A stretch of DNA of 64,000 bases from Colias croceus (taxonomy: Eukaryota > Arthropoda > Insecta > Lepidoptera > Pieridae): the NCBI RefSeq assembly GCF_905220415.1, contig NC_059537.1:8687622-8751621 (forward strand), read 5' to 3'. Below, piece by piece: positions 47,542-60,520 of this stretch (within the stretch, counting starts at the first letter, position 1; each line of letters begins with the position of its first letter). A program made the position numbers and the translations under genes. The notes below the pieces were generated by a model. It was not told the origin of the DNA, searched no databases, and saw nothing but the letters and a program-made list of their open reading frames with translations.

Positions 47542-48964
47542 ACCTAGCTTAGAGCATTAAACCAACGTACCTAGTGATAATATCAAATCATCGAAATCAA
47601 TAAAAAAAATCGAAAAGTCAATAATAACAGGTTGTCTTCTCTTTATGCTCTATGCTCTACATATATAAAATGCGAAAATTCCTAAACGAAAAATATAAAT
47701 CCTTTTAATCCTTACACATTAGGGAATGTTGCACAGATTGACGTAGGTATTTGTAGAAAATTGGCATTAAGCAAGATTATTGCCGCCTAAATGGAAATGC
47801 CGTCACGTGTTAGTGATAGCCTATTGGTTAATCGCGATCGAACAAAGTTACTAATTACGTATTCCTAAACGATATAAAATCGAAAATACTGAATGGATCT
47901 TTGAAGACTTGAAGTTTCAAGGATTCGTGAAACAATTCAATGAAGTAATTGGCGGATGATTGATCTATAATTTTAAGGTATAAATTTAACCTTTTGTGAT
48001 ATTAAATAAATCACACTTTATTTATTTTTTGTATATAAAATTTACAATATTTGGCTAATGTATAATTACTGAAATTTCATTTTAACACGCTTTTATTATC
48101 TTCATCTGTACTTAGGTGTTTGTAACCGACTAATATAAAAACTAATTATTTTCAAAGTTATTACAGTAAGAGATGTAAAATTGTATCAATTATAATTAGA
48201 ATTTGTAGATATACAGTTTATTTACAGACTATTTGACACAGACATGAAGCAATGGTTTTGCTTTATTTATCACAGCTGTTCTGGGAAATATCGACTAAAA
48301 CTCCGCTATTTTTTTCATATTGCATAGTTTTAAGAACAAAAGCGGTCCGCTTTTCTAAGCAGGTTAACGTAAACTACTTTATTTTTATGAGTTTATGGCT
48401 TGAGATTTAACGAGCACGATGATTGTAGTAGAGTGAGTACAAGGTCATTATTGTAATATCTCGTTTTAAATTAGAACTCATTTAATTTACATTAGTGTGA
48501 TGAAACTTGAATCACCATAAGCCTATGATATATTAAAAGGCTAGATACGTTACCCGCTCTCTATTTTGGCAAGAAAAAACTCAGGTAAGTGCCCGAGTTT
48601 CACTTAGTCACGCACCATTCAGCGTCGTAGCTGGACGTTCTTTTTATATTTTAATCGGCAGTTGTTATTACGAAGTACATGAGTGAGACATGTATTATGT
48701 CTCGTGCGTGAGAGTGAAAGAGAGAACAACGGTATTGGTGATAATGCATTAGTAAGTAGGTATGTATTAATTACGCTGTTTTTTAGTGCAATGATGTTGG
48801 CGTATGCCGCGTCTACTAGTATAATAGGTCATTGCCATAAGCTGCTTGAAAAACATTTTATACTGTTTTTAAATAATATTTTTAAAAGTATTATTTACTA
48901 ACTGTAACTGTGTATAAAACTTTGTATAAAACTGTGTACCTACTAACTGTGTATAAAAAAACTA

Positions 48965-49199
48965 TCCATACTAATATTATAAATGCGGAAATAACTCTGT
49001 CTGTCTGTCTTACTCAATCACGGCTAAACTACTGAACCAATTTTCATGAAATTTGGTATGGAGATATTTTGATACCCGAGAAAGGACATAGGCTACTTTT
49101 TATCCCGGGAAAATGACGCAATCCCGGAAATCCCACGGGAACGGGAAATATGCGGGTTTTTCTTTGACTGCGCCGGCGAAGCCGCGGTCGGAAACCTAG
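48965..49199 (+). mobile_element. Short non-autonomous Helitron (family A), within duplication copy A
   Basis: Starts TCCATACTAATATTATAAAT, ends GCGGTCGGAAACCTAG before T. Full set of family segments, including TATCCCGGGAAAATGACGCA absent from shorter copies. Same copy at 52825-53059. Confidence 0.92.
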
Positions 49200-49966
49200 T
49201 ACCTAATAAAATCATATGTATAGAATTTTATTTGCATTTTACAAAACAAGCGTTACAAATTACAATAGACCGGTTGTCACATTCGCCAATTTTATTGTTG
49301 TTCCACGGATAAATTGTAATAAAATGTTGAAATATTTGAAAATAAGCAGAAATTGGTTTATTTTATTAATCAATCATAATATGTAATATGTATGATCAAT
49401 TAATATTATAGAAATACCTTGTGTAATTTGAGTTTGAGTTTGAGTTTGATAACTGTGCCAAAAATGAAATACGTAGTCAACAAATTAAATCATAACTATT
49501 CAAAACGTATTTCTGAATATTTGAAATTAAAAACTCTCTTGATTGGAGATTCGATGACCTATTTCATAAAATGTGCAGAATTCTTATTTCTTATTAAATT
49601 TATTTTCCGCGGAATGTTTTATATATGAATAGTATTTACTAAAGCCCGAATTGTCATGTGGATGAAACCTTATTTAACTAAGTATAATGACATGACACAA
49701 TATCACGCTCGTGTTCCCAATGGGATAAGGTAGACAAAGGATGAACATAATATAGTCTAACTTTATATATTTGGTTGTTATGTAGTCATGCTATCCTTAT
49801 AATCCTTATCCGTGAAAATACAAGTTCAAATACTGGACTCTCGAATTCCACAAGGAAACAGGCAATAATATTTTCGTAATTGACAATAAGATAGTTGCAG
49901 CTAAATTATTTTTGCAGCTAATTTATTCTTAATAATGATTAATGATATCGTACAAATATAATAATA

Positions 49967-50163
49967 CTAGCTTACCACCCGCGTCTTCGCCCGCTTTGTC
50001 TAAAACCTAATAAATTATATACTAAAACTTTCCTCTTGAATCACTCTATCTTATAAAAAAAACCGCATCAAAATCCGTTGCGTAGTTTTAAAGATTTAAG
50101 CATACAAAGGGACATAGGGACATAATGACAGAGAAAGCGACTTTGTCTTATACTATGTAGTGA
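49967..50163 (-). mobile_element. Helitron-like repeat (family C), within duplication copy A
   Basis: CTAGCTTACCACCCGCGTCT to TATACTATGTAGTGA, between A and T. It carries AAATCCGTTGCGTAGTTTTA and GGGACATAGGGACATAATGA. Best-preserved copy of the family in the window; repeated at 53827-54023. Confidence 0.82.
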
Positions 50164-50467
50164 TATCGTGCTGAAACAAGAGATTATATGAATCTTATAA
50201 TGTAAATGATCTCTTACGACATTGAAACTCCAGCACATGTTTACGGTTCAATGCAATAACAGATGAATGGAAGACATTATTCCGCTGTATGCACATTGAA
50301 ATCTTTTGTTGTTAATCGATTAATGATAACAGCTGTTTTTATTTCAGTTTCTTTGTATTTAAATTATTTGATTACATTGAATTTATTTTAAACAATTTTT
50401 AGTACCTATATCTATGGGATCGTGTACAGAAATAATGTCGTAAGAAATAATTTAGATTTATTTATTA

Positions 50468-50639
50468 CTAGAGGTCCGCCCGTGGTACATATTTCGCAAT
50501 AAAAGGTAGCCTATGTCCTTTCTCGGGTATCAAAATATCTCCATACCAAATTTCATGCAAATTGGTTCAGTAGTTTAGGCGTGATTGAGTAACAGACAGA
50601 CAGACAGAGTTACTTTCGCATTTATAATATTAGTATGGA
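50468..50639 (-). mobile_element. Short non-autonomous Helitron (family A), within duplication copy A
   Basis: CTAGAGGTCCGCCCGTGGTA at the left is the 3' end; ATAATATTAGTATGGA at the right is the 5' end. Lies between A and T. Repeated at 54328-54499. Confidence 0.9.
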
Positions 50640-52824
50640 TAATTCAAGATGTAATGATGAGATTTAGAATTTTGACGTAAACAATAAGTTTTTTCTAATG
50701 TTTTAGGCACATACATATACTTCAAAATTATTCTAAAACATAGCATCAGTAAATTAGTAGATTCCGCTTTTTGGTAATTGTATATTCTTATGTACATTTT
50801 TATCGCTGTTAAACGCAGAAGCAGAAATTGGAAATGCGGAGAATAAAAGAAATATGCTGCTCCAAATACAAAATATAAGAAAGGTTTTCTGTAGTTTGTG
50901 TGAAAAAATAAACGTAACACGTAACGAGGTAACAAAATTTATATTTGCCGTATTCGCAAAAGCGAGTAATATTTAACATCTGCTATGTCGCACAATTGTA
51001 GCATTGTTCTGGGTTCTAATTAGTCTTAAAATCTAGGTATATACTTGAATATGTGAACTTAAAATGAGACGTAATGTATATATTATAACACAAAATTTTA
51101 TTCAAATCAAAATTTAATTGTATAGTAGTTATTGCAAGAAAAAACACTGAAATAGATAAGTATTTCTTACATCGTCATACCTTCGCTACTCTTCTTGTTA
51201 GTTTTTCTTTACTATATAAGGGAAAAATAAGCAAGAATTCTTTACTATATGAGGAAGAAATAAGCAAGAATTTCGCATTATATTTCCCCATTTTTAGAGG
51301 ATAATATATTATTATAATAACTAAAAGTGAATTGGACATTGGATTGGGATTAGAGAAAAATGTATGCTTTATTAAAACAAATATCTAGTAATTGAATTAC
51401 CAGCTACAGCCAACCGTATTAAAGTATGCGAATAACCCTTAAGGCCCAGTAGGACTTGGCACAAATGAAATGCTCAGTGGAAAATCTCCTTTGAATTTAC
51501 TAGCAAATTTTAATGGAAAAAAATGAGGATGATCCCAGTGCCAATTATTTTATTTCTTTTAGTAAATTAGTGAATGAAGTGTTTTTTTTTAAACTAAGTT
51601 ATGTACGTATATTATATCTGTCAACTGTGGTAATATTTTTAAATTTATCCAACATTAATTACCCTTATCCAAGCGGATACAAATTGAACAAACCAATTAT
51701 TATTCAATTATTTTAGCCATTTTGCATATATTCTATATTATATTACCCGACTTTCTTCTTAATTCACTTTCTATTATATGTATAAATAAATAAAAACAAT
51801 TCAATGAAGTAATTGGCGGATGATTGATCTATAATTTTAAGGTATAAATTTAACATTTTGTGATATTAAACAAATCACACTTTATTTATTTTTTGTATAT
51901 AATATTTACTATATTTGGCTAATGTATAATTACTGAAATTTCATTTTAACACGCTCTTATTATCTTCACCTGTAGGTGTTTGTAACCGACTAATATAAAA
52001 ACTAATTATTTTCAAAGTTATTACAGTAAGAGATGTAAAATTGTATCAATTATAATTAGAATTTGTAGATATACAGTTTATTTACAGACTATTTGACACA
52101 GACATGAAGCAATGGTTTTGCTTTATTTATCACAGCTGTTCTGGGAAATATCGACTAAAACTCCGCTATTTTTTTCATATTGCATAGTTTTAAGAACAAA
52201 AGCGGTCCGCTTTTCTAAGCAGGTTAACGTAAACTACTTTATTTTTATGAGTTTATGGCTTGAGATTTAACGAGCACGATGATTGTAGTAGAGTGAGTAC
52301 AAGGTCATTATTGTAATATCTCGTTTTAAATTAGAACTCATTTAATTTACATTAGTGTGATGAAACTTGAATCACCATAAGCCTATGATATATTAAAAGG
52401 CTAGATACGTTACCCGCTCTCTATTTTGGCAAGAAAAAACTCAGGTAAGTGCCCGAGTTTCACTTAGTCACGCACCATTCAGCGTCGTAGCTGGACGTTC
52501 TTTTTATATTTTAATCGGCAGTTGTTATTACGAAGTACATGAGTGAGACATGTATTATGTCTCGTGCGTGAGAGTGAAAGAGAGAACAACGGTATTGGTG
52601 ATAATGCATTAGTAAGTAGGTATGTATTAATTACGCTGTTTTTTAGTGCAATGATGTTGGCGTATGCCGCGTCTACTAGTATAATAGGTCATTGCCATAA
52701 GCTGCTTGAAAAACATTTTATACTGTTTTTAAATAATATTTTTAAAAGTATTATTTACTAACTGTAACTGTGTATAAAACTTTGTATAAAACTGTGTACC
52801 TACTAACTGTGTATAAAAAAACTA

Positions 52825-53059
52825 TCCATACTAATATTATAAATGCGGAAATAACTCTGTCTGTCTGTCTTACTCAATCACGGCTAAACTACTGAACCAA
52901 TTTTCATGAAATTTGGTATGGAGATATTTTGATACCCGAGAAAGGACATAGGCTACTTTTTATCCCGGGAAAATGACGCAATCCCGGAAATCCCACGGGA
53001 ACGGGAAATATGCGGGTTTTTCTTTGACTGCGCCGGCGAAGCCGCGGTCGGAAACCTAG
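52825..53059 (+). mobile_element. Short non-autonomous Helitron (family A), within duplication copy B
   Basis: Duplicate of 48965-49199, with no difference seen. It was copied by the segmental event, not by independent transposition. Confidence 0.92.
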
Positions 53060-53826
53060 TACCTAATAAAATCATATGTATAGAATTTTATTTGCATTTT
53101 ACAAAACAAGCGTTACAAATTACAATAGACCGGTTGTCACATTCGCCAATTTTATTGTTGTTCCACGGATAAATTGTAATAAAATGTTGAAATATTTGAA
53201 AATAAGCAGAAATTGGTTTATTTTATTAATCAATCATAATATGTAATATGTATGATCAATTAATATTATAGAAATACCTTGTGTAATTTGAGTTTGAGTT
53301 TGAGTTTGATAACTGTGCCAAAAATGAAATACGTAGTCAACAAATTAAATCATAACTATTCAAAACGTATTTCTGAATATTTGAAATTAAAAACTCTCTT
53401 GATTGGAGATTCGATGACCTATTTCATAAAATGTGCAGAATTCTTATTTCTTATTAAATTTATTTTCCGCGGAATGTTTTATATATGAATAGTATTTACT
53501 AAAGCCCGAATTGTCATGTGGATGAAACCTTATTTAACTAAGTATAATGACATGACACAATATCACGCTCGTGTTCCCAATGGGATAAGGTAGACAAAGG
53601 ATGAACATAATATAGTCTAACTTTATATATTTGGTTGTTATGTAGTCATGCTATCCTTATAATCCTTATCCGTGAAAATACAAGTTCAAATACTGGACTC
53701 TCGAATTCCACAAGGAAACAGGCAATAATATTTTCGTAATTGACAATAAGATAGTTGCAGCTAAATTATTTTTGCAGCTAATTTATTCTTAATAATGATT
53801 AATGATATCGTACAAATATAATAATA

Positions 53827-54023
53827 CTAGCTTACCACCCGCGTCTTCGCCCGCTTTGTCTAAAACCTAATAAATTATATACTAAAACTTTCCTCTTGAA
53901 TCACTCTATCTTATAAAAAAAACCGCATCAAAATCCGTTGCGTAGTTTTAAAGATTTAAGCATACAAAGGGACATAGGGACATAATGACAGAGAAAGCGA
54001 CTTTGTCTTATACTATGTAGTGA
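53827..54023 (-). mobile_element. Helitron-like repeat (family C), within duplication copy B
   Basis: Duplicate of 49967-50163, no difference seen. Confidence 0.82.
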
Positions 54024-54327
54024 TATCGTGCTGAAACAAGAGATTATATGAATCTTATAATGTAAATGATCTCTTACGACATTGAAACTCCAGCACATGT
54101 TTACGGTTCAATGCAATAACAGATGAATGGAAGACATTATTCCGCTGTATGCACATTGAAATCTTTTGTTGTTAATCGATTAATGATAACAGCTGTTTTT
54201 ATTTCAGTTTCTTTGTATTTAAATTATTTGATTACATTGAATTTATTTTAAACAATTTTTAGTACCTATATCTATGGGATCGTGTACAGAAATAATGTCG
54301 TAAGAAATAATTTAGATTTATTTATTA

Positions 54328-54499
54328 CTAGAGGTCCGCCCGTGGTACATATTTCGCAATAAAAGGTAGCCTATGTCCTTTCTCGGGTATCAAAATATCT
54401 CCATACCAAATTTCATGCAAATTGGTTCAGTAGTTTAGGCGTGATTGAGTAACAGACAGACAGACAGAGTTACTTTCGCATTTATAATATTAGTATGGA
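54328..54499 (-). mobile_element. Short non-autonomous Helitron (family A), within duplication copy B
   Basis: Duplicate of 50468-50639, no difference seen. Confidence 0.9.
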
Positions 54500-55834
54500 T
54501 AATTCAAGATGTAATGATGAGATTTAGAATTTTGACGTAAACAATAAGTTTTTTCTAATGTTTTAGGCACATACATATACTTCAAAATTATTCTAAAACA
54601 TAGCATCAGTAAATTAGTAGATTCCGCTTTTTGGTAATTGTATATTCTTATGTACATTTTTATCGCTGTTAAACGCAGAAGCAGAAATTGGAAATGCGGA
54701 GAATAAAAGAAATATGCTGCTCCAAATACAAAATATAAGAAAGGTTTTCTGTAGTTTGTGTGAAAAAATAAACGTAACACGTAACGAGGTAACAAAATTT
54801 ATATTTGCCGTATTCGCAAAAGCGAGTAATATTTAACATCTGCTATGTCGCACAATTGTAGCATTGTTCTGGGTTCTAATTAGTCTTAAAATCTAGGTAT
54901 ATACTTGAATATGTGAACTTAAAATGAGACGTAATGTATATATTATAACACAAAATTTTATTCAAATCAAAATTTAATTGTATAGTAGTTATTGCAAGAA
55001 AAAACACTGAAATAGATAAGTATTTCTTACATCGTCATACCTTCGCTACTCTTCTTGTTAGTTTTTCTTTACTATATAAGGGAAAAATAAGCAAGAATTC
55101 TTTACTATATGAGGAAGAAATAAGCAAGAATTTCGCATTATATTTCCCCATTTTTAGAGGATAATATATTATTATAATAACTAAAAGTGAATTGGACATT
55201 GGATTGGGATTAGAGAAAAATGTATGCTTTATTAAAACAAATATCTAGTAATTGAATTACCAGCTACAGCCAACCGTATTAAAGTATGCGAATAACCCTT
55301 AAGGCCCAGTAGGACTTGGCACAAATGAAATGCTCAGTGGAAAATCTCCTTTGAATTTACTAGCAAATTTTAATGGAAAAAAATGAGGATGATCCCAGTG
55401 CCAATTATTTTATTTCTTTTAGTAAATTAGTGAATGAAGTGTTTTTTTTTAAACTAAGTTATGTACGTATATTATATCTGTCAACTGTGGTAATATTTTT
55501 AAATTTATCCAACATTAATTACCCTTATCCAAGCGGATACAAATTGAACAAACCAATTATTATTCAATTATTTTAGCCATTTTGCATATATTCTATATTA
55601 TATTACCCGACTTTCTTCTTAATTCACTTTCTATTATATGTATAAATAACAGTGAATACATTTTCGGTGCAATTTATGGGTCTCTAAAGAAGGAAGTTGT
55701 CAATTCGTCGTGTCGATTTTTTGTTGCTTTTTCATGTTTATTCTCCCATTACTTTTACGTAGGTACGAATACGAATTCGGGGACTCTTTCATGTGCGAGA
55801 GTGGGGAATATCGTGTTTAAGATCTTATTATTTA

Positions 55835-55983
55835 TTAGCGGTCCGCCCCGTTTTCGCCTGTGGTACATATTTCGCAATAAAAAGTAGCCTATGTCCTTTC
55901 TCAAATTGGTTCAGTAGTTTAGGCGTGATTGAGTAAAAGACAGACAGACAGAGTTAGTTTCGTATTTATAATATTAGTATGGA
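55835..55983 (-). mobile_element. Short Helitron (family A), internally deleted
   Basis: TTAGCGGTCCGCCCCGTTTT stands at the 3' end (CTAG mutated to TTAG) and ATAATATTAGTATGGA at the 5' end. It lacks the GGTATCAAAATATCTCCATA segment present in longer copies. Not part of the tandem duplication, which ends 186 bp earlier. Confidence 0.85.
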
Positions 55984-57970
55984 ATAACTCTCTACTTTAT
56001 TTTCTATAAGTTTTTATTGAGCTGTGTTTAACGATGTTAGAGACGATAGACGATCTGTTAGAGACATTCATATAAAATTTAATTAGAATCGACAGCCGTT
56101 GCTATGTGGGCTAGCCGGCTGCAGTATCTACGTCATGATCACATATTATGCTAGCCCACGCTCGTATAATGCAGCCCAACCCCTCATGTAGACAAAAGCA
56201 AACGTAGTGTGAAGTCTATGTTCCTCTTTAAGCTAATTTGACGTTTTGGTTTCACCAATTTCGCTTTGAAAAGTTTAAGACTCGTGTTTGATTTTACACG
56301 AGTAGGTATTAACATTTAGAAATTAAAGATTTTAACGGATTTTAACAACGCTCGCTGAGTGTGAAACGTCAGGATAATACTGTAATGATTAAATTGCGTT
56401 AAAATCAGTAAAACCTTTACTTTGTCAAAGAATCTGTTATTTTTTCTAAACATATTCATTTTCCTAATATTTACCTACAGTTTTTCATTGCTATTGCTCT
56501 AACATCAAAAATTCATGGCTATATAATATATTATATAGGATAGCAATTTTATTTAAACAAATTGTGTATAAATCCTTTTAAATTGAACAGGCTTATTGTT
56601 CTGATACTACTATTGTAAAACGTTTCAGAAACACGAAATGTGAATTTTTTACATTCCGGCCGGTTATAAAGGTTATTTTAGTGCAATGAAATATATTTTC
56701 CTTTTTATATATTCTGTTTTTTGTAAGTAAAATAAAGAATACATCAAGGGGATGTATAAGGTTGATACAATCAAAAGAAGATAAATGTCTCTTGGCACGA
56801 TTGGGAATTTTTTTGTAAAACACATTATATAGCGAAAAATAAATAGGCCGAGGAAAGCGTACAAAGGTATACATAGTCCAAATAAAAGGGACAGTTAATG
56901 TTGTATCGTAGCAGAAAATAAACAGCCAAATTGCTGGCATTAATGAAAGAGGTTGTGGAAATTACTTTGCTGACGAGAGTCTCCTACTCTTATATAAACG
57001 ATGATACACATGTAATTGCTTTGCAGATATTCAATATATTTTTCACTCTTACGCATAATAACGATTTAAATTAAACAATTCAATAAGATGTTAATTTATT
57101 TCTCTCAATTTTTTTTTCAGCCACAAAGAAAATTCTACTTTAATATCTCTTTTTCATACACAAAATTCAGTTCAATTTTAATAGTGTAATCGACTTATAC
57201 TATTGAACCTTTATCCAATAGCAAGAGCAATTGCAATAAATATTATCATTTATCACATCAGATTAGGAGAAAGTATGCACTAAGTTAAAATTATATTTTC
57301 CTATATTCGCTACAAACTCTACATATTACAGAGTTTGTAGCAATTTAGAATAACTATAGTAAGTTCGAGTTAAGTGTTCATCTATGACATTTTTTGTTTT
57401 TACCGCATTAATTATTCAACTTAACATAAACGCATACGAAAATATTGTTGGTCAAAAATTCTCTAGGGCGACATTTCGGTGCCCAATTTCGATGATTTAC
57501 TCTGCAAGAGAGCACAGATTTCGTGCAGCGAATGAAAACTGTAGTACGAAGGCCTTCATAATTCAGAAGCGTCCCCCGGTCGCCTGACACAGCTCCCTAC
57601 ATTATTAAAGTCCATCGAATTGGCTCTCACTTGTTTAAAAATTCATATTACATCTACTTTCCACGTCTACATGATTACTATCTGCGAATTGCAATCGTTA
57701 CAAAGGGAGATTTTGAGAAAAAATTCATGAGGTAAGAGATTGTGAGAGTAGGTACGTATGATCACTTTGTATGGAATAAGCTATTTATAAGATAGAATTG
57801 AATTAGTTCAATACAATTTCGTTTTAGATGCTCATTTACGATATAGCGAACTTTGGGTGATAAATGATTAAGATAAAAAAAATTATCACATGCTATTTCG
57901 CCAATATTTCATTTGCATGGAAAATTAAAATAAAGTTTGTAAAAAAGAACTGGTCTAGATCTTGGCTTAG
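55984..57970. other. Non-coding DNA with two small inverted repeats
   Basis: GTGGGCTAGC (56106-56115) and GCTAGCCCAC (56150-56159) form 10-bp arms; GCTACAAACTCT (57309-57320) and AGAGTTTGTAGC (57330-57341) form 12-bp arms around 9 nt. No exon recognised. Confidence 0.5.
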
Positions 57971-58146
57971 TCTACACTTATATATTATATTATGTATTAT
58001 AAAGAGGAAAACTTTGTTTGTTTGATTGTAATGAATAGGCTCATAAACTACTGGACCGATTTTAAAAATTCTTTCACCATTCGAAAGCTACATTATCCAC
58101 GAGTAATATAGGCTATAAATATTATCTCACTAAGACCACGCGGGTA
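57971..58146 (+). mobile_element. Helitron-like repeat (family D), 3' truncated
   Basis: TCTACACTTATAT, then TATTATAAAGAGGAAAACTT, a GTTTGTTTG run and CTCATAAACTACTGGACCGA, matching 16365-17441 in reverse. It fades after AGACCACGCGGGTAA, so the 3' hairpin and CTAG are missing. Confidence 0.72.
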
Positions 58147-60323
58147 AGTAATTTTCTTTTATATTACAGGTATTGATAGAGCATTAGCATTTATAGCCAT
58201 TTCATTGCAACGGTACATTACTTATTGCTTAAGTAATACTTAATATTTTAATATCGCTCTTCTGACGTTATACACACTTTCCAAATTCACGAGGTTATCG
58301 CACTAAATGTTAACGATGTTATTTATTTACTTCTCATATCAGATTGACGGCCATTTCGGCCTTACCCTTTTAACGGCTTTTGGTAAACCCGTATATCTCG
58401 TGAAACCTCTTCACATGTTTCCATTTTCAGTGGGTTAAAGGAGTTAAGAGGTTTTTCACGTTACAACACAAGACACTGGAATATTTTTCGCCTCTCAAAT
58501 GACAGCAAATATGATACAACGTGGGATGAACTTCATAGCTTCTCTTAATTACCATTCATTGAACAGATTTTAATACATGTTAGTGTTTTTAGTAAAAAAA
58601 CGAATCAAAATGGCTTAAATATGAATATAATTTTTGCATTTACGTGCTTCTTTCGTCTACTTGTCTAAAGGGAGTTTCTGGAAATGAGAACAGCTTTCAT
58701 AAAATGAGCATAGTGCGTATATTCTCAAACTCAAACATTTATTTATTCAATTAGACTTCTTTTAGAAGCACTTTCGAATCGTCATTACATATTTTTAACA
58801 TTTACCACCGTATTAACGTTTCATTTCAAGTTTCGTCAAGAAATACTCATAGACGAATGGTTTGAATTAAATCGACAAAGTTTTGTACGCAATCTGTCCG
58901 AACTCCGAACACTATTCATGGCCGCAACCAACGACAAGTTTGAATGAAGGCGTTCAAATTTATGTGGTTTCACTATTTCTTTTTCTCCAGAATTAGATGT
59001 CAGTACTGGAGAAATGATATAACTATTTTCAAAGAAAGTAAAAGCCGATTGGCGGTGAAGATTAGAAAGTTTGTACTCCACGCATTGTTCGATCTATTCT
59101 TCCGTTTTCATTGTTGGAAATTATGTTATATACTTTGATATACTTAATGTTCCAGAGTGTTAAATGCAAAATATACAAACGGGACAATATTAAAAAGTTT
59201 TTACTATCTATTGATACTGTAAAATTTGTAATTGGTTTATAAACGTTTTCCCTCGACGTGTAATTAACACATGCGGTGTGTTAATAAATGCAATATAAAA
59301 GCAATCTACTCTAATATAAGTGCTTGAAACTCAATTATTTACACGTTTCCAGTTTTAGTATTTAAAATAGATTTGGGAGACGTTAATGTATTCTCTGGAA
59401 CGGAAGTGTATTTCGAACAAGTATTTGTATAAGAAAGTTTACCTCGAACCATTTCATTAATCTATTTGGTAATGAGGACTGTTCCAGCCAAGTTCAGCGC
59501 TATTTTCGATTGTTTGTTTTGTTGCCTCAGTGAATTTTAATAAAAATTGATAAGAATCGAAGAGTCATAGGTAAATGTCGATATTCAAATATAGCTAGAT
59601 TAATAATGTATTTGTAGAGAGATACGCTGATAAAAATAGAGTAAAACTGTGAAATTTTTCAGATACAATATTTTTGTTGTTATAATTATTCTCAGTTGTT
59701 ATAAAAAGTGAATTCCCCTTTTTTTAGCCACAAGTAGCTGATCAGTCTTCTGCATCCTGTCGGACCTAGACTTTTTATTTTTATTACTGGCCACTGCATA
59801 TCAAAGCTTGTATCCCTCGACGCTACTTTCACGAGTCATGTTCAACCACTGTACCAAGGAAGCGATCCACGGTGTCTATAAATTATTACAATTCGTTACA
59901 CCAGAAAAATCCGTGTAAAATCAAACTCTAATGAAACGGCTTTACCGTTTTTGAATATTCGTGTATTGTATATTAGTATTAGTATTAGTAGGTCCTAAAA
60001 AAGGTCTTAAAGTAACTAGGTTCATTTCATTAATAAATCTAGGTGATTAAGGTGTCCTGGCAGAATAATGTTTGCCGAGTCCGCTGGTATAATATAGAAT
60101 AATAATTTGATGTAATTAATTAATGTGAATGTGTGCGTGTGTGATTCGAAGAAATTCCTCAAAGTCATAAATATTGTAATTGACTATCGCTTAATAACGT
60201 CAAGATTATTAACAATGAACAAAGCTAATCAAGGTACAATAATAATTTCACTCGTCACAAACTATGTTTGATATAACATATTTATCAAAATTAATTATCA
60301 AATTCCCAATTGTATATGTACTA
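58147..60323. other. AT-rich DNA, no gene seen
   Basis: No exon, RNA gene or transposon end recognised. A (TATTAG)n run lies at about 59971-59990. Confidence 0.45.
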
Positions 60324-60520
60324 CTAGCTTTCCACCCGCGGCATCGCCCGCGCAGTCAAAGAAAATCCCGCATAGTTCCATAAAACCTATCCTATGTCCT
60401 TTCTCGGGTATCAAAATATCTCTTTACGAAATTTCATGCAAATTGGTTCAGTAGTTAAGGCGTGATTGAGTAACAGACAGACAGACAGAGTTACTTTCGC
60501 ATTTATAATATTAATATGGA
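60324..60520 (-). mobile_element. Short non-autonomous Helitron (family A)
   Basis: CTAGCTTTCCACCCGCGGCA to TATAATATTAATATGGA, between A and T. It keeps the GCATCGCCCGCGCAGTCAAA segment that forms the 3' hairpin. Confidence 0.9.

Larger units (their letters stand above)
47930..51789 (+). repeat. Tandem duplication of ~3.86 kb, copy A
   Basis: Matches 51794-55649 in direct orientation with a 4-bp linker (ATAA). The first ~190 bp differ by six substitutions and a 4-bp indel (ACTT at about 48110); after about 48118 the copies appear identical in every line compared. The unit carries a family A Helitron in each orientation and a family C repeat. The open frames it contains are the same in both copies, so their identity says nothing about selection. 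No gene recognised inside. Confidence 0.96.
51794..55649 (+). repeat. Tandem duplication of ~3.86 kb, copy B
   Basis: Second copy of the unit at 47930-51789. The shared sequence ends at TATAAATAA (55641-55649) and then diverges (CAGTGAATAC here; copy A runs into the linker). The offset between copies is 3864 bp at the left edge and 3860 bp after the 4-bp indel. Confidence 0.96.

Noticed and set aside
48683..55576. Pairs of identical open frames (72, 69, 101 and 67 codons) as duplicated genes
   Set aside because: The whole 3.86-kb unit is duplicated nearly without change, so identity is not evidence of coding; no domains, and some frames overlap Helitrons.
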